A stretch of 18,700 bases of DNA from Candidatus Woesearchaeota archaeon UBA153 (GCA_002503705.1 DASH01000022.1:1-18700), one strand, 5' to 3'; positions 1-6,538 are shown, counted from the stretch's first letter. Notes: generated by a model not told the origin, from the letters alone. A program made the numbers and translations.

Positions 1-47
1 TCCCAGTCTGAGCTACGAACCCTTGTAGCGTCAGAGAGTCAGAAGTC

Positions 48-57
48 CTTTTAAATA
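48..57 (-). promoter_or_regulatory. TATA-like element for a leftward gene outside the window
   Basis: Read on the minus strand this is TATTTAAAAG followed by GACTTC. The same arrangement precedes other minus-strand genes here (near 4070 and 14247). It would start a transcript near base 22 and serve a gene to the left of the window. A plus-strand reading is also possible but would run antisense into the HEPN gene. No coding region is seen in bases 1-82. Confidence 0.35.
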
Positions 58-82
58 GTTTGTGGGCGGGTTTCCTCGACGC

Positions 83-490
83 TCACTTCTTCCCTTCGAG
101 CTTCCCGATAATCCGTTCCGCTGCCGCGATCGCGTTCTCTGCTTCTTCTCGGGTCGCTTCGCCCCCGTCGTATTTGATCGTGTGGCGTTGCTGGCGGAGG
201 TTGTCGACGATGACGAGGTCGAGGAGTGGGAAGCCGAGTTCTGAGAGGTACGCGACGGTCGCTTCGTGCGAGGAGGACTTCACTCCTTGTTTGACGAGCG
301 CCGCGTCGAGGTATTCCCGCACCGCTTCGTACGCGTTCTCGAGAGCGTATTTCGGGTCTTCGATCTTGAGGAGTCGTTGCGCGAGCGCGAGGCGTTCGAG
401 CGAGTTTTTCCTCATCGAGCTTGCGACGTTCGGGTTCGGCCGTTGCCGTCGGACGAGGCTGCTGTCAGAGAATTCCCTGAATGTCTTCAC
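83..490 (-). CDS. HEPN-domain protein, probable toxin half of an MNT/HEPN pair
   Basis: A 135-residue all-helical protein starting at GTG. Residues 30-70 look like the paired helices of a HEPN fold (an AYEAVREYLDAAL-like helix). Residues 102-107 read RHTIKY, in the place of the HEPN ribonuclease motif (Arg, polar residue, x3-4, His), but the final position is Tyr, not His. HEPN proteins of this type are usually RNA-cleaving toxins held in check by a neighbouring minimal nucleotidyltransferase. The start overlaps the stop of the upstream nucleotidyltransferase gene by four bases (GTGA), so the two are translationally coupled, as in known MntA/HepT-like pairs. The family call rests on this pairing and the helix pattern. 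RNase activity is less certain because of the His-to-Tyr difference. Confidence 0.72.
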   Translation of the reverse strand: MKTFREFSDSSLVRRQRPNPNVASSMRKNSLERLALAQRLLKIEDPKYALENAYEAVREYLDAALVKQGVKSSSHEATVAYLSELGFPLLDLVIVDNLRQQRHTIKYDGGEATREEAENAIAAAERIIGKLEGKK

Positions 491-999
491 AGTGCGCCCT
501 CCAACACAACGCCATTCGCGAGTTCAGTCTGGAATTCTGGACTCGCTCTGCTCATGGTGATGTGGTGGAGGGAGACTTCCCTTCTTAACGCTTCCTTGTA
601 CTTTTTCGTGATTGTTCCGGGCGTGCCCGCGATTATTGCGATGTCGATGTCGCTTTGTTCGGTGTCTTCGCCGCGGCTGTACGAGCCGAAGAGGATGATT
701 GCGTGCGGCCAGCGGTACGCTTGCTTGATTTCATCCACGAGACCGCTCGCGTAGACGCGTTCGAGATTGTGCACGCGTTTCAAGCGCCGGAACTTCTCTT
801 CACGGTTCGCCTTCACCATCGTCCATGCTTTTGTTCGCCGCACCGTGACGAGGCCTTCCTTCTCGAGGATTTTCACGCCTCGGACGATGGCGGGCATCGT
901 CAGCCTGACGCGTCGCGAGAGTTCGCGCAGGTGCACCTCTTCCGTCGGATAGTCGCAGAAGTGGTTGAAGATGGTTTGGACGCTCGTTTCAGGAAGCAT
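487..999 (-). CDS. MNT-type nucleotidyltransferase with N-terminal winged helix (antitoxin)
   Basis: A 170-residue protein with two parts. Residues 5-65 form a winged helix-turn-helix (HLRELSRRVRLTMPAIVRGV, then LEKEGLVTVRR as wing). Residues 98-125 carry the polymerase-beta-like nucleotidyltransferase signature GSYSRGEDTEQSDIDI, with both Asp residues of the catalytic DxD. Proteins of this class (MntA) inactivate the partner HEPN toxin by adding AMP to it. The fused winged helix could let the same protein repress its own operon. The ATG at 999 has a TATA element 26-30 bases upstream, so the mRNA is probably leaderless. The gene is coupled to the HEPN gene by a four-base overlap. It could also be called an HTH-containing nucleotidyltransferase of unknown target. 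Confidence 0.82.
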   Translation of the reverse strand: MLPETSVQTIFNHFCDYPTEEVHLRELSRRVRLTMPAIVRGVKILEKEGLVTVRRTKAWTMVKANREEKFRRLKRVHNLERVYASGLVDEIKQAYRWPHAIILFGSYSRGEDTEQSDIDIAIIAGTPGTITKKYKEALRREVSLHHITMSRASPEFQTELANGVVLEGAL

Positions 1000-1024
1000 A
1001 TTGTTATTTTAGAATATCAATTGG

Positions 1025-1034
1025 TATTTAAAAG
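1025..1034 (-). promoter_or_regulatory. TATA box of the MNT/HEPN operon
   Basis: On the minus strand this reads CTTTTAAATA, centred about 30 bases before the ATG at 999. It lies in the 43-base gap after the Fic gene. The spacing predicts a start of transcription at or next to the start codon. Confidence 0.6.
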
Positions 1035-1042
1035 TGACGATT

Positions 1043-1987
1043 CTACAAATACTCCGTGTAGATCTTGAAGAACTTCTCGAAGGTCGCTTCGTATTTCTCG
1101 AGGAGGAATCGTTCGAGCTTGTCGGCGTGGTTGTTGTCGTGCGCGGCGAGCGCGGAGAGGTATGCGTTCCGGCTCGTCTTCCGGATGATGAGGGGCGGGT
1201 AGCCGTTCTCGAGCAGGATGGCGTTCAGCAGCACTCGGCCGACGCGTCCGTTCCCGTCCTCGAACGGGTGGATCCGCTCGAACCGGGCGTGGAACTCTGC
1301 GGCGGCGCGCAACGGGTGGTCGTCGCTCTCCTGATACCGCGCGACGAGCGCTCGCATCTCGTCTTCGACTTTTTCCGGCGGGGTCGTCTGCACGTCGCGC
1401 ATGAGGAGGAAGTTCGGGAACCGCTTGAATCCTCGCGCGACGCCTGTCTCTTTCGTGAGGAGCGCGTGGAGCTTCACGATCTCCGGAATGTCTATCTTGA
1501 TCTTCTTCTTGAAGAGGAGTTCGTTGGCCTCGCGCGTATTCCTCGTCTCGAACACTTCGCGCAGCTCTTTCCCGGCGGGGACTCGCTCTTCCATGAGGAC
1601 GACGGCGACGTCTTTCAGCGTGAGCGAGTTCCCTTCGAGGGCGTTCGACTCGTACGTGAAGTTGACGGTGAACCGGTCGATCAGGTCTTTCCGTTGTTGC
1701 GGCGTGAGCGCACGTATGAGGATCCTGTACTCGGCGCGATACGTCTCGACTTTCGCGAGCTTCTCCTTCGTGAGGATGTGGTCTGGCCGGTACGTGGCGA
1801 GCGCTGCGTGGCGGTACGCCTCGAGCTCTTGCTTCTTGAAGTGGTCCGCGACCATCTTGCTCCCTGCCTCATCTCGTTCGTGGATCAGTTTTGAGAACTT
1901 CTTGACCGTGCCGTCGGGGAGCCGTATCGAGCGCTCCGCGTACAGGTATCGTTTCTCGCCGCGGTGTTTCTCCTTGACGCTGACCAT
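1043..1987 (-). CDS. Fic family protein (class II, self-inhibited)
   Basis: A 314-residue protein. The Fic active-site loop is complete at residues 240-251 (HPFEDGNGRVGR), with the catalytic His and the Mg/phosphate-binding Asp, Asn and Arg. Fic enzymes usually transfer AMP from ATP to a hydroxyl side chain of a target protein. Residues 114-120 (SNALEGN) match the (S/T)xxxE(G/N)N inhibitory helix, and its position before the Fic core makes this a class II, intramolecularly inhibited enzyme. Residues 1-100 are a basic, mostly helical N-terminal region of unknown role. The ATG at 1987 is supported by a TATA box about 26 bases upstream. That TATA box lies within a perfect inverted repeat, so the gene is probably repressed by a dimeric regulator. 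The gene is upstream of and co-oriented with the MNT/HEPN pair, which has its own promoter. The target is unknown. Confidence 0.9.
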   Translation of the reverse strand: MVSVKEKHRGEKRYLYAERSIRLPDGTVKKFSKLIHERDEAGSKMVADHFKKQELEAYRHAALATYRPDHILTKEKLAKVETYRAEYRILIRALTPQQRKDLIDRFTVNFTYESNALEGNSLTLKDVAVVLMEERVPAGKELREVFETRNTREANELLFKKKIKIDIPEIVKLHALLTKETGVARGFKRFPNFLLMRDVQTTPPEKVEDEMRALVARYQESDDHPLRAAAEFHARFERIHPFEDGNGRVGRVLLNAILLENGYPPLIIRKTSRNAYLSALAAHDNNHADKLERFLLEKYEATFEKFFKIYTEYL

Positions 1988-1996
1988 GGTGAGATG

Positions 1997-2038
1997 TACC
2001 CCTACAAAATATATAAATCTTTTGTTTGCGTAGGGGTA
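1997..2038 (-). promoter_or_regulatory. Fic promoter: TATA box framed by a 9-bp inverted repeat (probable operator)
   Basis: The arms TACCCCTAC (1997-2005) and GTAGGGGTA (2030-2038) are exact reverse complements separated by 24 bases. Between them, on the minus strand, TTTATATAT (2009-2017) is centred 26 bases before the Fic ATG. One arm lies between the TATA box and the start of transcription, the other where the upstream BRE would be. A dimer bound to both arms would exclude TBP/TFB. The regulator is unknown. The Fic protein itself has no recognisable DNA-binding domain. Confidence 0.7.
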
Positions 2039-2147
2039 TGTTCTTCTTTGGTCGAGAGCGTGTCTTCATATTTCGGAAAGGAGGGCAAAGAGCTCTTCTT
2101 AAGTCCTTCTCGTCATTTTCCGTGATATTTCCGGTGGTTGGAGAATA

Positions 2148-2360
2148 CTAGAGTCCGAACGCTTCCGTGAACGTGGCCATGCGGCGGTACTCGGCCAAGT
2201 AATTCAGGCCTTTGTCGGTGATGAGGTACTCTTTCCGCTCGCCGACCTGTTCGGTGACGAGGCCGCGCTCTTTCAGCAAGGCCAAGTACTCGTTCATCAT
2301 CGCGTAAGAAAGATTCGATTTCGACAGCAAATGCGTCGGCTTGATGTGGCCGCCACTCAC
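2148..2360 (-). CDS. Winged-helix protein, N-terminally truncated duplicate
   Basis: A 70-residue protein starting at GTG. From residue 3 to the end it is identical to residues 22-89 of the winged-helix protein at 2878-3147. It keeps the recognition helix (LLSKSNLSYAMMNEYLALL), the wing (LVTEQVGERKEYLIT) and the C-terminal helix, but lacks the first 20 or so residues, which form the first helix of the HTH_45-type domain. The start lies five bases after the stop of the nuclease gene, so it is the third gene of that operon. All differences from the longer copy are silent, so the protein seems to be maintained and is not decaying. Without helix 1 it may not fold alone. It could act as a dimerisation partner or inhibitor of the full-length protein (inference). 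Confidence 0.7.
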   Translation of the reverse strand: MSGGHIKPTHLLSKSNLSYAMMNEYLALLKERGLVTEQVGERKEYLITDKGLNYLAEYRRMATFTEAFGL

Positions 2361-2364
2361 AAGT

Positions 2365-2877
2365 CTACTGTGCTTGCATGGTCTTATTCCAAAGGCCTCG
2401 CTTCGTCATTCTCGCTTCGCGTTCGATTGCGGCGAACTCCTCGCAGTAAGCAACATCCGGACCGAAGGGGTATACCTTCGCGAGTCCTTCTTTAAGAAGC
2501 GCTTCGCTCACGGAGATGTTGTCAACGTACGCGTGGCGGACGAGGCGTCCGTACGCATCAGTCTCGCTCTGTTCTCTCTCTAGCCTGACGTGCTTCCCGA
2601 TGAGGAGCTTCTCGAGGAGCTCTTTCGCTGCGAGGCCGTCGGGCGTCTTCGTCGAGTTCGCGTCGACGCAGATGAGCCTGACTCGCTCCCCGGTGTCGAT
2701 TACGAACGAATCGCCATCAAGGATAGTCGTCACGACAGGTCCAATCGAATCGGTCGATTCAATCGGTTGTGTTTCGATGGGTGTCGTCGCGGACTCTGCA
2801 ATCTCCGTCGTCTCGACCTGTTGTTGGCATGCGATGAGAATCAGGCATGCGAGGAGCAGAGGGATTGTCTTCATCAT
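2365..2877 (-). CDS. Staphylococcal nuclease-fold (SNase) lipoprotein with altered active site
   Basis: A 170-residue exported protein. Residues 1-17 form a signal peptide ending in a lipobox (LIAC, Cys17), so it is probably lipid-anchored outside the cell. Residues 18-46 are a Thr/Glu/Pro-rich linker. Residues 48-165 match the SNase domain: LDGDS (Asp54, Asp56; calcium site), VRLICVD (Arg67, Asp72) and DAYGR (Arg111). The usual sequence after Asp72 is T-P-E, whose Glu is the general base. Here it is A-N-S, so that Glu is missing. Nuclease activity is therefore doubtful, though substrate binding may remain. The ATG follows the stop of the winged-helix gene directly (TGAATG), so the genes are co-translated. 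It lies between two copies of the same regulator gene. Confidence 0.82.
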   Translation of the reverse strand: MMKTIPLLLACLILIACQQQVETTEIAESATTPIETQPIESTDSIGPVVTTILDGDSFVIDTGERVRLICVDANSTKTPDGLAAKELLEKLLIGKHVRLEREQSETDAYGRLVRHAYVDNISVSEALLKEGLAKVYPFGPDVAYCEEFAAIEREARMTKRGLWNKTMQAQ

Positions 2878-3147
2878 TCACAGCCCGAACGCTTCCGTGA
2901 AGGTGGCCATGCGGCGGTACTCGGCCAGATAGTTAAGACCTTTGTCGGTGATGAGGTACTCTTTCCGCTCGCCGACCTGTTCGGTGACGAGGCCGCGCTC
3001 TTTCAGCAAGGCCAAGTACTCGTTCATCATCGCGTACGAGAGATTCGACTTCGACAGCAGGTGCGTCGGTTTGATGTGGCCGCCTTTCTGCTGTATCGTC
3101 GAGAGCATGTCATGGATGACTTCCAACTGCGAGCGTTTCTTCTTCAT
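2878..3147 (-). CDS. Winged-helix DNA-binding protein (HTH_45 type)
   Basis: An 89-residue basic protein matching the archaeal HTH_45 winged-helix pattern. Helix 1 is SQLEVIHDMLSTIQQKGG, followed by KPTHLLSKSNLSYAMMNEYL (helices 2 and 3), a short LKERGLVTE segment, a beta wing (EYLITDKG) and a final helix LNYLAEYRR. These proteins are small archaeal transcription regulators. It is the first gene of a three-gene operon with the nuclease-like lipoprotein and a shortened copy of itself. No TATA box is visible close upstream. Instead a palindromic element occupies 3165-3302, and the reading frame is open from the wHTH start back through that element to a TGA near 3312-3314, without an alternative start codon. 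Confidence 0.8.
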   Translation of the reverse strand: MKKKRSQLEVIHDMLSTIQQKGGHIKPTHLLSKSNLSYAMMNEYLALLKERGLVTEQVGERKEYLITDKGLNYLAEYRRMATFTEAFGL

Positions 3148-3164
3148 GATTCCACGAGTGTGTC

Positions 3165-3302
3165 TGGCCGTTAGGCCATCATTCGCTGGCGCGGCACGGG
3201 ATTTCCCGTTCTCGTACGTTCGCGTCTTCGCGTTCAGGTCTTTCTCGTCCGCGCGCTTCTCAAACGACTTTGTACTTCGACTATGAATTTTTGCCGCGCC
3301 AG
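3165..3302. repeat. Palindromic element copy A, with side hairpin
   Basis: The core runs from CTGGCGCGGCA (3186-3196) to its exact reverse complement TGCCGCGCCAG (3292-3302). It is 117 bp, or 39 codons. A short hairpin TGGCC-GTTA-GGCCA (3165-3178) precedes it by seven bases. The last 31 bases (3272-3302) match copy B at 30 of 31 positions. On the minus strand it is open in the phase that gives TGAAKIHSRST at one end and RAAPANDG at the other, continuous with the downstream wHTH gene. It lies between the wHTH gene and the seven-helix protein gene. Confidence 0.85.
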
Positions 3303-3365
3303 TTTCCGACTCACCTCACGGCGAGCGAGGTCCGTCTCACGACGGGCTGGCATCTGTGGCGTGAT

Positions 3366-4043
3366 TCACTTTCTCAGGACGATGATCATGCTCGAGAGGA
3401 TGGAGGCGAAGCCGAGGAGCTCGAACGCGTGACCGACGACGTACCCCGTTTCCCAGAACGGGAGGAGGAAGTACGCGAGCTGGCCGAGCGCGAGCAGGAT
3501 GAATCCGGCGAGGACGAAGCGGCGCGGCACGCGGCTCTGTTTCGTCGTCGTCTCGCTCTTCCACGTGTAGATGATGACGTGGATGAGGAGGAAGAGGAGC
3601 GTCGCAGTGAAGAGGAAGCGGACACGGCTCGTCACGATGGCGAGCGAGAGGAGGCCGACGAGGCTGGCGAACAACGTCACCAAGCGAGTATCATCGAACT
3701 TTAAGGTGACGAGCGCCAAAAGCAAGTAGCCGGTCAGCATGAGGCCGACGTGGGCGAGGTTGCCGAGGAGGTGCGTCCTGCCAGTATCGAGGGCCGCGGG
3801 AACGATGGGCGCGACCGCTTGGACGATGCGCGCGTACAGGTAGTAGTTGGCGAACGCGTTCACCGCGTACGAGAGGGTGATGCACGAGAACCCGACGCCC
3901 CACCACAAGTAGCGTCTCCGGCCCGAGAGGCGGTACGCTTTGAACCCGTACCAGGCGACGAGCGCGGTGATGAGCAGGAAGATGATTTCGAGGATTGCAT
4001 CAATCCCGAGGAACCAGACCGGGCTGTATCCTGAGAAGATCAT
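3366..4043 (-). CDS. Seven-helix membrane protein, function unknown
   Basis: A protein of about 225 residues, almost all membrane. Seven hydrophobic segments are visible, at roughly residues 10-33, 43-65, 90-110, 117-135, 138-158, 170-190 and 198-222. The basic turn RLSGRRR after segment 1 points inside, so the N-terminus is probably outside. This topology resembles the seven-helix sensor modules of archaeal and bacterial signalling proteins, but no kinase or effector domain is attached. An ATG 54 bases further upstream is open, but the ATG at 4043 is preferred because a TATA element (4067-4074) lies 26 bases upstream, as with other leaderless genes here. It is divergent from the 45-residue gene at 4156. 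I do not recognise the family. Confidence 0.72.
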   Translation of the reverse strand: MIFSGYSPVWFLGIDAILEIIFLLITALVAWYGFKAYRLSGRRRYLWWGVGFSCITLSYAVNAFANYYLYARIVQAVAPIVPAALDTGRTHLLGNLAHVGLMLTGYLLLALVTLKFDDTRLVTLFASLVGLLSLAIVTSRVRFLFTATLLFLLIHVIIYTWKSETTTKQSRVPRRFVLAGFILLALGQLAYFLLPFWETGYVVGHAFELLGFASILSSMIIVLRK

Positions 4044-4066
4044 GCTGTCATTCCAGGGTGAAGTCC

Positions 4067-4074
4067 TTTTTAAG
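4067..4074 (-). promoter_or_regulatory. TATA box of the seven-helix membrane protein gene
   Basis: On the minus strand CTTAAAAAGG is followed by ACTTC and is centred 26-27 bases before the ATG at 4043. The message is predicted to be leaderless. This spacing decides the start codon. Confidence 0.6.
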
Positions 4075-4101
4075 CTTTGTGGAAATCGTTTTCTCAACCC
4101 T

Positions 4102-4146
4102 CTTTAATAAGGTCCACCATAAGGGCGTTAAGAAGTCGTGAGGTGA
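4102..4146 (+). promoter_or_regulatory. TATA box and ribosome site of the 45-residue gene
   Basis: CTTTAATA (4102-4109) predicts a transcript starting near 4132. GAGGTGA (4140-4146) matches the archaeal anti-Shine-Dalgarno sequence and stands nine bases before the ATG at 4156. Promoter and ribosome site together support the short plus-strand gene. Confidence 0.55.
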
Positions 4147-4155
4147 CTCGAGAAA

Positions 4156-4293
4156 ATGATCGTGAAGGGCCGGCGCGTCGAAACCGCCACGGAGAACGGC
4201 TTGTTCGGCCGTGACGTCTCGTACGGCGGCCAGCTCTTCACGGAAGTCCACTCAGAGCTCCTCGCCCTGGACCTCCAGCAGGGCGAGAGCTGA
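4156..4293 (+). CDS. Small protein of 45 residues, function unknown
   Basis: The frame opens with MIVKGRRVETATENGLFGR and ends with LDLQQGES, followed by TGA. It is shorter than usual annotation cut-offs but has a TATA element, a strong GAGGTGA ribosome site at the right distance and oligo-T tracts 40-60 bases after the stop. The protein is soluble, with a basic N-terminal strand and an acidic C-terminal half (EVHSELLALD). No domain is recognised. It is divergent from the seven-helix protein gene, and their TATA boxes are about 30 bases apart, so the two promoters may influence each other. Confidence 0.6.
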   Translation: MIVKGRRVETATENGLFGRDVSYGGQLFTEVHSELLALDLQQGES

Positions 4294-4330
4294 ATCATAC
4301 TAACCTACCCACCAACTGTGTTCCAAGAAA

Positions 4331-4352
4331 CCTTTTTCAGAAAACCTTTTTC
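4331..4352 (+). terminator. Oligo-T tracts after the 45-residue gene
   Basis: Two runs of CCTTTTT (starting at 4331 and 4345) lie in direct repeats of AAACCTTTTTC. Archaeal RNA polymerase terminates at such T runs without a hairpin. They would end the short plus-strand transcript. Confidence 0.45.
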
Positions 4353-4584
4353 CTCTTTCTCACCTTGTCGCGAAAAACGACGGCGTAGCCACTGTCCTGC
4401 TCGCTTTCCGTTGTGGACGTCGTGTGCGGTCCTCCCCGGGTGGGGCGTGGTCGGGCACACCCCTCCCAGGTCGCTCCGAGGCGTCGCGACCGTCCCCCAC
4501 CGCAACCTCTTCTTTTCTTGCGGCTTCGCTCGCCCTTAAGGACAATGGCTGCGTCGAACGAACGGGAAGAACTCCTGCGTCCGT
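4353..4584. other. GC-rich noncoding gap with hairpins between convergent genes
   Basis: No gene is supported here. The stretch can form at least two stable stems: GGTCGC (4469-4474) with GCGACC (about 4486-4491), and GGGGCGTG with CACACCCC (about 4442-4465, one mismatch). I compared it with RNase P, SRP and tRNA signatures and found none. It lies 3' to both the radical SAM gene and the 45-residue gene, so it may be the radical SAM 3' end or an unrecognised RNA. Confidence 0.3.
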
Positions 4585-6516
4585 TCACCCGTTCTCGTCT
4601 CTGAACTCGTCGTCCCGCCAGTCGTTGAGGAGGAGGTTCTTCTGGTCCTTCTTCTCGCGGAACGAACTGGGAATGTAGACTGTCTCGCGCGTGAACGGGT
4701 CGACGCCAGTATAATAGATCGCGGTCGAGAGCGTGCCGGGCGTGGGCGTGAAGACCTGCGTGAGGTTCACGAAGAGGTTGTGCCGCTTGCAGTACTCGCG
4801 CAGCTCGCGCATCTCGTCCATCGAGCACCCCGGGTGGGCGACGACGAAGTACGGCACGAGCCTTTTGTCAGTCCCTTGCTCCTTGTTCACGGCTGCGAAC
4901 TCGCGGAGGAACGCGTCGAGCACTTCGGGCGACGCCTTCCGCATCACCTTCAAGACTTTGCCGGACGTGTGCTCGGGGGCGATCTTCAAGCGGGAGACGT
5001 GCGTCATCGCCTTGCGGAACAGCGCGGGCTGGCGCAAGCTCAAGTCGTGGCGCAACGCGCTGCGCAGCTCGACGTGCAAGCCGGGCAGTTTTTTCTCAAG
5101 CGCCTCGACGCCGTCGAGGAGGGTGATCAAGTCGTCCGTCAGGACGCGGTGTTTGCACGTCGTGCACCGCTGGTCGCACCCCGCGGTCTTCTTCAGGACG
5201 GCGATGTCCTTTTCGAGGATTGGCGAGTGGACGGTCTCCTCCGTCGTGTACTGGTCGCACGAGGAGCCGTACATGTTCAGCGTCGGCAACGTCAGGTCGA
5301 CGATTTCGCGCGCGTTATTTTCGTATAACCTTTCAATCTCGGCGAGGATGCTCTCCGGCGAGCGTCGCGCGACGTTCTTGCCCTGCACGAGCGGGATGAT
5401 GCAGAACGCGCACCCGCCCCAACAACCCCTGCCGATGACGACGGAGGTGTCGAGCTTGCCGATCATCGCGAGGTTCTCCCGGTAGTCCTTGCTCTGCGGG
5501 TGGAGCTTGCGCGTGAACGGCGACGAGTAGACGAGGTCCATCTCCTCGACGGTGAGCGGCGCGCTTGGCTTGTTGTGGCGCACCGCGCCGAGGCCGCACT
5601 CCTCGACGAACGCGTCCTCCGGGAACGAGTACGTGAGCACGGCGAGCTGGCCGAACGCACCCTTGTCCGCCGCGCACTCCTCGAAGCTCGGGAGCTTGCG
5701 GACGTTTTCATTCGACTCACCTGCCGTTCCGGGCTGTCGCCCGGCGTGTGCTGGCGCGGCACGGTTCTTCTCGTTCGCAGTCGTTTCGTCGTTCTCGTCC
5801 GTCGTCGGTTTCTCATCAACGGTCTTCGTGACGTCCGATTCCGTACTTCGACTATGAATTCTTGCCGCGCCAGTCTTTCGAATACGATACGCCGCGCCAT
5901 CGAGTGAGGATAACGCGAGGACGTCTTTGATGTTCTCGAATGGCCTCTTCTCCGCGTTCTCGTAGTTATTTTCGTTCAACCTCTGGAGGAGCGTCAGCAA
6001 CGACCGTTCCGCGTTCCCGAACAGCAGTAGGTCCGCTTTCGAATCGTGCAGGATCCCGCGTCGCAGCTTGTTCGTCTTGTAGTCGAAATGCGTGAACCGT
6101 CTCGTCGTCGCCTCGACGCCGCCGAGCGCGACGATACAGCCCGGGAACGAGCGCTTGAGCTGCTGCGTGTACGCGATCAACCCGCGCTCGGGCACGCGGA
6201 TGTGCTCGCGCTTCTTCAACAACGGCGTATAGTTCGCGAGCATCGAGTCGAGCAAGCCCGTCGTGACGCAGAACAACAATCGGGGACGGCCGCACGCGGC
6301 GAACTCCTCCTCAGTCTCGGGTTGCGCGACGATGCCGACACGGTACCCTTTCGCGTCGAGCAGACGGCTCAGCACGGCGACGCCGCTCAACGGGTGGTCG
6401 TACACCGGGTCACCGGTCACGAAGACGACGTCGAATCCCAAGAAGTCGCGATAGCGCACCTCTCCTTCTGAGAGGCTTGTCGGCAAGAACCCGGATCTGC
6501 CTTGGGTCTTCTTCAT
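4585..6516 (-). CDS. UPF0313 (YgiQ-like) radical SAM protein carrying an in-frame palindromic element
   Basis: A 643-residue protein. Residues 20-200 match the UPF0313/YgiQ N-terminal region (VTGDPVYDHPLSGVAVLSR, ALGGVEATTRRFTHFDY, LLLFGNAERSLL). Residues 318-345 are the family block APLTVEEMDLVYSSPFTRKLHP. The radical SAM iron-sulfur motif CxxxCxxC is at Cys365, Cys369 and Cys372 (GCWGGCAFC). A second cluster, Cys447, Cys451 and Cys454 (CDQRCTTC), may bind another metal or cluster. The reaction of this family is unknown. Residues 215-257 (TGAARIHSR to RAAPAHAG) are encoded by a palindromic repeat found elsewhere in noncoding DNA. They are hydrophilic and lie in the linker before the radical SAM core, where an insertion could be tolerated. 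The ATG at 6516 has a TATA element 26 bases upstream. Confidence 0.92.
   Translation of the reverse strand: MKKTQGRSGFLPTSLSEGEVRYRDFLGFDVVFVTGDPVYDHPLSGVAVLSRLLDAKGYRVGIVAQPETEEEFAACGRPRLLFCVTTGLLDSMLANYTPLLKKREHIRVPERGLIAYTQQLKRSFPGCIVALGGVEATTRRFTHFDYKTNKLRRGILHDSKADLLLFGNAERSLLTLLQRLNENNYENAEKRPFENIKDVLALSSLDGAAYRIRKTGAARIHSRSTESDVTKTVDEKPTTDENDETTANEKNRAAPAHAGRQPGTAGESNENVRKLPSFEECAADKGAFGQLAVLTYSFPEDAFVEECGLGAVRHNKPSAPLTVEEMDLVYSSPFTRKLHPQSKDYRENLAMIGKLDTSVVIGRGCWGGCAFCIIPLVQGKNVARRSPESILAEIERLYENNAREIVDLTLPTLNMYGSSCDQYTTEETVHSPILEKDIAVLKKTAGCDQRCTTCKHRVLTDDLITLLDGVEALEKKLPGLHVELRSALRHDLSLRQPALFRKAMTHVSRLKIAPEHTSGKVLKVMRKASPEVLDAFLREFAAVNKEQGTDKRLVPYFVVAHPGCSMDEMRELREYCKRHNLFVNLTQVFTPTPGTLSTAIYYTGVDPFTRETVYIPSSFREKKDQKNLLLNDWRDDEFRDENG
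5729..5873. repeat. Palindromic element copy B, inside the radical SAM gene
   Basis: The core runs from CTGGCGCGGCA (5751-5761) to TGCCGCGCCAG (5863-5873). It is 123 bp, or 41 codons, with no stop in the gene's frame. The side hairpin CCGGGC-TGTC-GCCCGG (5729-5744) lies six bases from the left end. Its stem sequence differs from copies A and C but still pairs. It encodes residues 215-256 of the radical SAM protein, from TGAARIHSR to RAAPA, in the same phase as the open frames in copies A and C. Confidence 0.88.
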
Positions 6517-6538
6517 CGTCGTCAGGAGAGGAGAATCG

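Noticed and set aside
1034..1894. Plus-strand open frame opposite the Fic gene
   Set aside because: An antisense shadow: no recognisable domain, and the opposite strand carries a complete Fic motif.
3165..5873. A CRISPR array made of the repeated elements
   Set aside because: The copies are kilobases apart, vary in length and have inverted ends. There is no regular repeat-spacer pattern.
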